DNA from: Microbacteriaceae bacterium | Lineage (GTDB): Bacteria; Actinomycetota; Actinomycetes; Actinomycetales; Microbacteriaceae | DNA: 11,384 nucleotides | Direction: 5' to 3' | Assembly: GCA_017744755.1 (NCBI GenBank) | Contig: JAGIAU010000050.1 | Span: forward strand, 1 to 11,384 | Part shown: positions 5,884-11,384 of the stretch, in pieces | Layout: the number at the start of each line of letters is the position of its first letter | Position numbering within the stretch: position 1 is the first letter of the stretch | The notes under the pieces: model-generated | What the model saw: the letters and a program-made list of their open reading frames with translations, nothing else | Database searches by the model: none | What the model was told of the DNA's origin: nothing | Translations under genes and position numbers: made by a program

Positions 5884-7290
5884 ATGAACCCGCTCACCGC
5901 ACTCCGCCCGACGGTCGATCTCGTCGCGCTGACGGCCGCCGAGGACGCGCTGCGCGCGGGCCTCGACGCGGTGGCGGCGCAGCGCCGACGGATCGAGGTC
6001 CTGCAGACCGAGGAGGCCATGCTGATCGCGGCGCTCGGGCCGATGGTCGAGGCGGTCGAGGTGGCGGGCGGCTCGACCGGCAGCCAGGCACGGGAGTTCG
6101 CGATCCGCTCGCTGATCGCCGAGCTCGCGCTCGCACTGCGCACGACGGAATACGCCGCCGACCGGCTGCGCGCGGAGGCGAACGTACTGGTGCATCGCGT
6201 GCCGGGCGTGCTCGGGGCGGTCCGGGATGGCCGCATCAGCGGCAGGGCGTCGCGGGACGTGGTCGAGCAGTGCCAACGGCTGGAGCAGTCGCTGCTGGCC
6301 GAGCGCGGGGAGGCCGAGCGGGCGCTGACCGCGCGGCCCTGGACGGACGAGCAGATCGTCCGGCGCGTGGCCGAGTTCGCCGACGCCGCGGTCCCGATCG
6401 CGCAGAGTGCGCCGCCGGCCCGGCTGCGGACCCGGCTGATCGCGCTGCGGGAGCGGTTCCACCTCCTCCCGATGGTGCAGCGGCACGCGAGCGCGCGGAC
6501 GGAGCGACGGGTGAGCATCGAGGACGTCGAGGACGGCATGTCGTGGCTGCACGCCTACCTGCCCTCCCCGGAGGCGCACGCCCTCCATCACCGCCTGGTC
6601 GACGTGGCCCGCGCCGCCGCCGACTTCGACGCCGAAGCCGGCGTGACCGACCCGCGCACGCAGATGCAGCGCCGCGCCGATCTGCTGGTCGATTTCATCG
6701 CCGGCGACTTCCTGCACGACGGCGCGCTCCCCGGGGCGACGCCCGAGGAGCGGCAGGAGCGCCGGGTCGCGCGCGGCTTCGATCTGGGCCGCTTCGCCGG
6801 CGTCCGCCCGACGGTCGCGGTGACCGTTCCGGTCGCCGCCCTGCTCGGCCAGGACACCGAGGAGGCGGCGCTGCTGGACGGCGTGGTCCCGATCGACCCG
6901 GACACCGCCCGGCAGCTGGTGGCGAACACGCCGAGCCTGTACCGGATCCTCACCGACCCGCACACCGGTGCCCGCCTGGACCTCAGCCGCGAGCGCTACG
7001 CGGTCTCGACCGAGCTGCGCATGTGGCTGCGGCTGCGCGACGAGACCTGCCGCTTCCCCGGCTGCGGCCGCCTCGCCAAAGGCTGCGACGTGGACCACAC
7101 GATCGACTGGCAGCACGGCGGCGAGACCCGCGCCGACAACCTCGCCCATCTCTGCCGACGGCACCACACCCTCAAGCACCAGACCGCCTGGGCACCCGTC
7201 CAGACCCCCGACGGCGCCATCACCTGGCGTTCCCCCAGCGGCGCGGTTCACACGACCCGGCCCGCACAGCCCTTCGCCCGCGCCGGCTGA
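5884..7290 (+). CDS. DUF222 / HNH endonuclease-family protein (13E12-like)
   Basis: A 468-residue protein of the large actinobacterial DUF222/13E12 family. The N-terminal and middle part (about residues 1-370) is the helical DUF222 region of unknown role. A C-terminal HNH motif follows. The zinc-type cysteines Cys389 and Cys394 sit in CRFPGC. Asp404-His405 sit in CDVDHTIDW, Asn419 in DNLAHLC, and Cys424 with His427/428 in CRRHH. All expected HNH positions are present, so the domain looks intact and could cut DNA, although biological targets of this family are poorly known. Genomes usually hold many dispersed copies. The ATG at 5884 starts the family-like N-terminus. Its Shine-Dalgarno site (GGATGG) is weak, and a TTG at 5872 is possible. 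The long opposite-strand reading frame here has no protein-like features. Confidence 0.9.
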   Translation: MNPLTALRPTVDLVALTAAEDALRAGLDAVAAQRRRIEVLQTEEAMLIAALGPMVEAVEVAGGSTGSQAREFAIRSLIAELALALRTTEYAADRLRAEANVLVHRVPGVLGAVRDGRISGRASRDVVEQCQRLEQSLLAERGEAERALTARPWTDEQIVRRVAEFADAAVPIAQSAPPARLRTRLIALRERFHLLPMVQRHASARTERRVSIEDVEDGMSWLHAYLPSPEAHALHHRLVDVARAAADFDAEAGVTDPRTQMQRRADLLVDFIAGDFLHDGALPGATPEERQERRVARGFDLGRFAGVRPTVAVTVPVAALLGQDTEEAALLDGVVPIDPDTARQLVANTPSLYRILTDPHTGARLDLSRERYAVSTELRMWLRLRDETCRFPGCGRLAKGCDVDHTIDWQHGGETRADNLAHLCRRHHTLKHQTAWAPVQTPDGAITWRSPSGAVHTTRPAQPFARAG

Positions 7291-7314
7291 GAGGCCGCGC
7301 AGCCGTCCCACCCG

Positions 7315-7334
7315 TCCGATCGTCGGATTAGCAT
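7315..7334 (+). promoter_or_regulatory. Dyad plus candidate -10 box of the esterase gene
   Basis: TCCGA-TCG-TCGGA is a perfect 13-base dyad at 7315-7327, two bases before TAGCAT (7329-7334), which fits the TAnnnT -10 pattern. Transcription would start near 7341. The arrangement suits a regulator that binds next to the promoter, but the dyad could also be the end of the HNH transcription unit, 25 bases upstream. Confidence 0.35.
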
Positions 7335-7336
7335 GC

Positions 7337-7345
7337 AAAGGAGGT
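7337..7345 (+). promoter_or_regulatory. Perfect Shine-Dalgarno sequence not positioned for the esterase start
   Basis: AAAGGAGGT is fully complementary to the 16S rRNA 3' end, yet the esterase ATG is 37 bases further on. The GTG at 7354, at ideal spacing, opens another frame with no recognisable protein. A small hairpin CCGCA-ACGG-TGCGG (7346-7359) follows directly. The esterase itself has a plainer GGAG at 7369-7372. Confidence 0.5.
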
Positions 7346-7382
7346 CCGCAACGGTGCGGTCCGGATTCGGAGACAGCAGAGT

Positions 7383-8354
7383 ATGTCCAGCCCGCAGCCG
7401 CCCTTCTCCCCCGACGCCGCGACGATCATCGACGCCGTGCACGAGTTCATGCCGCTCGTCATCACCGCCGACATGGCGCCGGCCATGCGCGAGCCCATCC
7501 CGGGCGTGCCGTCGAACCTCGAGCTCGCCCTCGGCCTCTACCCCGACGTCGCGCACCGCGAGGTCCAGGTGCCCGGCTACGAGGGCGCCGAGATCACGCT
7601 GTCGATCTTCGAGCCGGCGGACGGCGTGAAGTCCGGCGCGGGCATCTACTGGATCCACGGCGGCGGCATGCTCATCGGCGACCGCTTCCTGGGCGCGCAG
7701 GCGTATGCGGAGTGGGTGCACGAGTTCCAGGCGGTCGTCGTCTCCGTCGAGTACCGCCTGGCACCGGAGCACGCCTACCCGGTGCAGACGGAGGACTCGT
7801 ACGCGGGCTTCGTCTGGTTCGCCGAGCACGCGGCCGAGCTCGGCGTCGACCCGGCGAACATCGTCGTCGCGGGTGCGAGCGCCGGCGGCAACCTCGCCGC
7901 CGCGGTCGCCCTGCTCGCGCGCGACCGCAAAGGCCCGGCGATCAAGGGGCAGCTGCTCGAGTACCCGATGCTCGACGACACGCAGTCCTCGCACTCGCAG
8001 CAGGTGTACCGCGAGGTCGGCCTCTGGTCCGGCGGCTCGAACGACAACGCTTGGGCCGCCTTCCTCGGCGGCATCGCGCCGGGCACGGACGCGGTGCCGG
8101 CCTACGCGGCGCCTGCCCGGGCGACCGACCTGTCGGGGCTGCCCCAGACGTTCATCGACGCGGGCGAGGCGGAGCTGTTCCGCGACGAGGACGTCGCCTA
8201 CGCGTCCCGGCTCTGGGCGGCCGGCGTCTCCTGCGAGCTGCACATCACCCCGGGCATCTGGCACGCCTTCGAGGGCTTCGCGGCGGACCACCCGCTCGCG
8301 GCCGTCATCGGCGCGCGCCGCACGGCCTGGCTGCGGGGCGTGCTCGGCGCCTGA
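7383..8354 (+). CDS. Alpha/beta hydrolase, HSL-family (family IV) esterase
   Basis: A 323-residue esterase/lipase of the hormone-sensitive lipase group (abhydrolase_3), predicted to hydrolyse short-chain carboxylic esters. The oxyanion-hole motif HGGG is at 92-95. EYRLAPEH follows at 123-130, the nucleophile elbow GASAGG has Ser166, and the catalytic histidine is His294 in GIWHAFEG. Where most members have the acidic residue in D-P-L-R-D, this protein reads AELFRDE, placing Glu264 at that point. There is no signal peptide or membrane segment, so it should be cytoplasmic. The ATG at 7383 with GGAG ten bases upstream gives a family-like start, after a typical N-terminal cap region. The gene follows the HNH gene by 92 bases on the same strand but appears to have its own promoter, and it ends at a strong palindrome. 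The substrate cannot be inferred. Confidence 0.94.
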   Translation: MSSPQPPFSPDAATIIDAVHEFMPLVITADMAPAMREPIPGVPSNLELALGLYPDVAHREVQVPGYEGAEITLSIFEPADGVKSGAGIYWIHGGGMLIGDRFLGAQAYAEWVHEFQAVVVSVEYRLAPEHAYPVQTEDSYAGFVWFAEHAAELGVDPANIVVAGASAGGNLAAAVALLARDRKGPAIKGQLLEYPMLDDTQSSHSQQVYREVGLWSGGSNDNAWAAFLGGIAPGTDAVPAYAAPARATDLSGLPQTFIDAGEAELFRDEDVAYASRLWAAGVSCELHITPGIWHAFEGFAADHPLAAVIGARRTAWLRGVLGA

Positions 8355-8387
8355 GCCGCGACCGCGCGGACGCACGCGACGGGACGT

Positions 8388-8405
8388 CGGCACCCCGGGG
8401 TGCCG
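8388..8405. terminator. Perfect 18-base palindrome between convergent genes, likely bidirectional terminator
   Basis: CGGCACCCCGGGGTGCCG is a perfect palindrome that folds into a seven-base-pair stem with a four-base loop on either strand. It lies 33 bases after the esterase stop and five bases beyond the stop of the opposing regulator gene. No T-tract follows. The location between converging transcripts makes bidirectional termination the simplest explanation. Confidence 0.65.
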
Positions 8406-8410
8406 GCGCC

Positions 8411-8872
8411 TCAGCGCGTCGCGGCCCACTCCTCCAGCAGGTCGGGCATCCGCCGCTGCAGGAAGCGGAAGAATCCCGCGAGCTCCGCGGCCCGGCGCGC
8501 ACCCGGGGCGTGCCGGTCGGAGAACGCGCCCGCGATCCGCTCCGCCGCCTCGCCGACGCGCGCGTACAGCGGGCCCTGGCCGGCGAGCACGGTGTACCAG
8601 GAGTCGTTCATGACCGCCCAGCGCATGCGGCGGCTGCCGGCCTGCGCACGCCGCGTGACGACGCCGACCGTCTCGAGGTAGCGGACGGCGCCGGAGACGC
8701 CCGCCGGGCTCGCGCCGAGGCGTTCGCCGAGCTCGGCGGCGGTGAGGCCGTCATCGTCCGCGGCGAGCAGGTACACGAGCGCCCGGCCCGGCATCCCGGG
8801 GAAGCCGGCGCCGATGAGGACCGCGGCGCACTGCTCGATCGCGGCGCGCAGCTCCGGGCTCTCCTCGGTCAT
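8411..8872 (-). CDS. MarR/GbsR-like winged-helix transcriptional regulator
   Basis: A 153-residue DNA-binding protein. A winged helix-turn-helix spans about residues 43-85: LTAAELGERLGASPAGVSGA is followed by VRYLETVGVVTRR and the basic wing AGSRRMRW. Helices on both sides (about 1-35 and 95-150) would form the dimer interface, as in MarR/GbsR proteins. The ATG at 8872 has GGAGG eight bases upstream. An open frame continues far upstream, but only as a shadow of the ABC genes. The gene begins 47 bases after the permease stop on the same strand and is the last gene of the ABC operon, so it probably represses or tunes that exporter, perhaps released by the exported compound. No operator is visible because the operon promoter is outside the window. 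Confidence 0.88.
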   Translation of the reverse strand: MTEESPELRAAIEQCAAVLIGAGFPGMPGRALVYLLAADDDGLTAAELGERLGASPAGVSGAVRYLETVGVVTRRAQAGSRRMRWAVMNDSWYTVLAGQGPLYARVGEAAERIAGAFSDRHAPGARRAAELAGFFRFLQRRMPDLLEEWAATR

Positions 8873-8919
8873 GCGCCCATCCTCCCAGCCCGCGAGCGCC
8901 GTGCGCGCCCGGTGCCGCC

Positions 8920-10548
8920 TCAGTCCCCCGGCGCGAGCTCGCGGCGGCGCATCGACGCGACGGCGAGCACGCCGGCGACGAGGGCGATCCCGAGCAGCCA
9001 GAAGCCGCCCGACCAGTCGGTGTCCGCGCCCGCCGCGACCGGCGTGTGGGTGAACGGCGAGAGGCCCGTGACCCACTCCGGCGCCTGCAGCAGCGGGCCG
9101 AAGACGCCGAGCACCGACAGCACGCCGACGAGCCCCCAGCTCAGTCCGACGGCCGCGACCGGGAGCCACGCGACGAGCAGCAGCGCCACCCCGAGGAACA
9201 CGAGCGCGGCCGGGAGCTGCGCGACCGCGGCCTGGACGACGACGGGCATGAGCGCGGCGGCGTCCGCCGAGCGCGCGGCGCCGAGCAGGCCGCCGAGCAG
9301 GGCCGCGCCGAGCACGACGACGATGACGATCGCGCCGACGAGCCAGTACTCCGCGAGCCAGCGGACCCGGCCGACGGGGGTCGCGAGGACGGTCTCCGCG
9401 GTGCCGCGCGACTCCTCCTGCCGTGCCCGGATCCCGATCTGCACGGCGCAGCAGGAGGCGAGGATGCCGCCGATGCTGAAGAACACGGCGACGAAGGCCT
9501 GCTCGATCGTCGCGGTCCCGCCGAGCGCGGAGCGCAGCGCCTCGAGCACGGCGGGCACGCCCTCGGTCCCCGTGAGCTGGTCGATGAGCGCGGTGAGCGA
9601 GCTCGCGAGCAGCCCGGTGAGCAGCGCACCGGCCGACCATGCCACGAGGGTGGAGACGGAGAGCCGCCAGACGAGGCCGAGGGAGCTCGACAGCACGGGA
9701 CCGGCGGTCGCCCGGCCCTGCCGGTCCGGCAGCAGGCTCGCGCCCTGGTCGCGGAACGCGCGGACGACGAACGCGCCCGCCACGAGCAGCGCCGCGAAGG
9801 CGACGGGGACGAGGAGCGGGCGGAGATCGTTCTGCGCGTACGCGCCCGTGAACTGCCCATAGCCGATCGGCGAGAGGAAGCTCGGCCAGGCCGGGGCGAG
9901 GTGCTGCAGATCCTCGGACGGGGTGCCGGCCGCGTCGCCGATGCCGCGCAGCACATAGGCGGCGAGCACGGCGACGACGCCGATCGTGTTCGCCCCGCGC
10001 GAGGTGGCGACGAGCTCCGCGGCGGCGAGCCCGATCCCGAGGAACGCGACGCCGACCGCCGCGAGCGCGAGGCCGGCGACGAGCGAGCCGTCGGCCGGCA
10101 GACCGCTCGCGAGGAGGCCGAGCGCGGTGAGGGCGCCGAGCAGGACGTTCGCCACGAGGCCGTGCACGAGGGCGACGGCCGCGGGAAGCACACGCCCTGC
10201 GCGCGTCGCGCCGAGCAGCTCGGCCCGGCCGCGCTCCTCGTCGGCCCGGGTGTGCCGCACCGCGAGGAAGGTGCTCATGAGGCCGGCCATCACCGCGAGC
10301 GAGGTGAAGATGAGGAAGAACACGAAGGGCGCGAACTCCGCGCCGTTCGGCGTCCCACGGAAGACGAGGATCGCGCGCGAGGCGATCGCGAGCGAGAGCA
10401 CCTGCTCCCGCTCGGCCTCGTCCCCGTACGTGTCCTCGCTCGCGGCGACGGCGAACGCGCCGAGCGCCGCCGTGCCGAGGATCCACAGCGGCAGGGTCAC
10501 GCGATCCCGGCGGATCGCATGCCACCAGAGGGCGGAGAACGCGCTCAT
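8920..10548 (-). CDS. ABC exporter permease with two fused halves (polyketide/drug exporter type)
   Basis: A 542-residue integral membrane protein with about twelve hydrophobic segments, resembling the actinobacterial permeases annotated as exporters of polyketide antibiotics. Two homologous halves are visible. A cytoplasmic motif at 103-120 (DEERGRAELLGATRAGRV) recurs at 378-395 (EESRGTAETVLATPVGRV), with ten of 18 identical. APAWPSFLSP near 218-227 recurs as APEWVTGLSP near 489-498. The protein thus resembles a tandem fusion of two six-TM ABC-2 permeases. The ATG at 10548 overlaps the ATPase stop codon (ATGA), showing coupling with the ATPase gene. A homodimeric ATPase would drive export across the membrane. 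The substrate is unknown, and a role in self-resistance or drug efflux is inferred from the family only. Confidence 0.92.
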   Translation of the reverse strand: MSAFSALWWHAIRRDRVTLPLWILGTAALGAFAVAASEDTYGDEAEREQVLSLAIASRAILVFRGTPNGAEFAPFVFFLIFTSLAVMAGLMSTFLAVRHTRADEERGRAELLGATRAGRVLPAAVALVHGLVANVLLGALTALGLLASGLPADGSLVAGLALAAVGVAFLGIGLAAAELVATSRGANTIGVVAVLAAYVLRGIGDAAGTPSEDLQHLAPAWPSFLSPIGYGQFTGAYAQNDLRPLLVPVAFAALLVAGAFVVRAFRDQGASLLPDRQGRATAGPVLSSSLGLVWRLSVSTLVAWSAGALLTGLLASSLTALIDQLTGTEGVPAVLEALRSALGGTATIEQAFVAVFFSIGGILASCCAVQIGIRARQEESRGTAETVLATPVGRVRWLAEYWLVGAIVIVVVLGAALLGGLLGAARSADAAALMPVVVQAAVAQLPAALVFLGVALLLVAWLPVAAVGLSWGLVGVLSVLGVFGPLLQAPEWVTGLSPFTHTPVAAGADTDWSGGFWLLGIALVAGVLAVASMRRRELAPGD

Positions 10549-11384
10549 GCGGCCCCCCGGCCGGTCGCGCCCTCCGCATCCGATGCGGGCACGAGGTCGC
10601 CGTAGTGCCGGAGGAACAGCTCCTCGAGCGACGGCGGGGCGACCGTGAGCCCGTGCACGTCGAGCGCCGCGAGGGCGGGCAGCGCGGCGGCGACGCGGTC
10701 GCTGTCGATGAGGAAGCGCACGCGCCCCTGCTCGACCGCGAAGTCGGCGGCGCCCGGGATCGCGGCGACGCGCGCCGGATCGACCCCCTCGGCGGCGAAC
10801 TCGACCGAGGTCCGGGTGAGATGACGGAGGTCGGCGAGCGTCCCGGTCTCGACGGTGCGCCCGGCGCGCACGATGCTGACCCGGTCGCAGAGCCGCTCGA
10901 CCTCGGAGAGGATGTGGCTGGAGAGCAGCACCGTCGCCCCCTCCTCCTTGACCCGCGCGACCTCGCGCGCGAAGCGCACCTCCATGAGCGGGTCGAGGCC
11001 GCTCGTCGGCTCGTCGAAGATGTAGAGATCGGCGGGCGTGGCGAACGCCGCGATGAGGGCGACCTTCTGCCGGTTGCCCTTCGAGTACGCGCGCCCCTTC
11101 TTCCGCGGGTCGAGCTCGAAGGCCGCGACGAGCCGCGCCCTCCGTGCCGCATATGCCGCCCGGTCGCCGGTGCCGCCGCGGAGCCGGCCCATGAGGTCGA
11201 TCGCCTCGCCGCCGGTGAGGTTCGGCCAGAGGCTCACATCGCCCGGGACGTAGGCGATCCGCCGGTGCAGCTCGGCGGCGCGCCGCCACGGGTCCTCGCC
11301 GAAGACGAGCGCCTCGCCGGCGGTCGCCCGCGCGAGGCCGAGCAGGATGCGGATGGTCGTCGACTTGCCGGCGCCGTTCGGCCT
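10545..11384 (-). CDS. ABC transporter ATP-binding subunit, 5' end outside the window
   Basis: The visible 279 residues start at the Walker A motif, RPNGAGKST, followed by TIRILLGL. The Walker B region is LYIFDEPTSGLD (visible residues 120-131), and the H-loop is SSHILSEVE with the histidine at 157. The signature motif, normally LSGGQ, reads YSKGNRQKV. The Q-loop region reads YVPGDVSLWPNLTGGE with no glutamine at the usual place. These variants appear characteristic of a known actinobacterial exporter subfamily, so the protein is probably active. A C-terminal extension (about 185-279) with SLEELFLRHYGD is typical of drug-exporter ATPases. About 40 N-terminal residues should lie beyond the window. 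Apparent internal GTG starts are not real starts because they would remove Walker A. Its stop overlaps the permease start by four bases, so both belong to one operon. Confidence 0.95.
   Translation of the reverse strand, partial: RPNGAGKSTTIRILLGLARATAGEALVFGEDPWRRAAELHRRIAYVPGDVSLWPNLTGGEAIDLMGRLRGGTGDRAAYAARRARLVAAFELDPRKKGRAYSKGNRQKVALIAAFATPADLYIFDEPTSGLDPLMEVRFAREVARVKEEGATVLLSSHILSEVERLCDRVSIVRAGRTVETGTLADLRHLTRTSVEFAAEGVDPARVAAIPGAADFAVEQGRVRFLIDSDRVAAALPALAALDVHGLTVAPPSLEELFLRHYGDLVPASDAEGATGRGAA

Noticed and set aside
4837..7338. An 833-residue open frame on the minus strand running through the DUF4190 and HNH regions
   Set aside because: It is antisense to the clear HNH gene, has no recognisable domain and is Arg/Gly/Ala-rich, as expected for a shadow frame in GC-rich DNA.
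7333..7629. A 98-residue plus-strand frame starting before the esterase, behind the perfect Shine-Dalgarno site
   Set aside because: Most of it overlaps the esterase in another frame and reads as Arg/Ser/Pro-rich shadow sequence. The ribosome site is kept as a finding, but the frame has no protein evidence.
8411..11152. A 913-residue minus-strand frame that would fuse the MarR-like regulator to a long N-terminal part
   Set aside because: The N-terminal part is only the out-of-frame shadow of the ABC ATPase and permease genes. The regulator has its own ATG at 8872 with a good GGAGG site.

Overview
The window is GC-rich DNA from an actinobacterium, most likely a member of Microbacteriaceae. 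The clues are the codon use, GTG starts, short TAnnnT-type -10 boxes without clear -35 boxes, a DUF222/HNH gene, a DUF2510-DUF4190 membrane protein, and tRNA-Gly and tRNA-Pro lying upstream of tig. I cannot name the genus. No insertion sequence, integrase, CRISPR array or rRNA is visible.

Layout. Positions 1-949 (minus) hold trigger factor, cut off at its C-terminus by the window edge. Positions 1015-2726 (minus) hold a translationally coupled pair: a Rieske [2Fe-2S] ferredoxin followed by an FAD/NAD(P)H ferredoxin reductase. The reductase carries an unusual low-complexity insert. A tRNA-Pro(TGG) sits just upstream on the same strand, and a CASTOR/POLLUX-type ion channel (2867-4756, minus) lies upstream of that. 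A tRNA-Gly(TCC) diverges from the channel gene across only about 38 bases.

From 4920 to 8354 come a minus-strand DUF2510-DUF4190 membrane protein with a pilin-like C-terminal half, a plus-strand DUF222/HNH nuclease-family gene, and a plus-strand HSL-family esterase. The esterase ends at a perfect palindrome that probably terminates transcription from both sides. Positions 8411-11384 (minus) are an ABC exporter operon: an ATPase subunit (5' end outside the window), an internally duplicated 12-TM-type permease and a MarR/GbsR-like regulator as the last gene.

How the genes work together. The reductase should pass electrons from NAD(P)H through FAD to the Rieske protein, but no terminal oxygenase is in view. 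The ATPase and permease form an exporter of the kind annotated as drug or polyketide exporters, and the co-transcribed regulator is the obvious candidate to control it. The other genes look like independent units. Most of the window is ordinary actinobacterial chromosome. I found no convincing new multi-gene system. The points most worth a second look are the insert inside the reductase, the pilin-like fusion, the compressed tRNA-Gly/channel promoter region and the unused perfect Shine-Dalgarno sequence upstream of the esterase.
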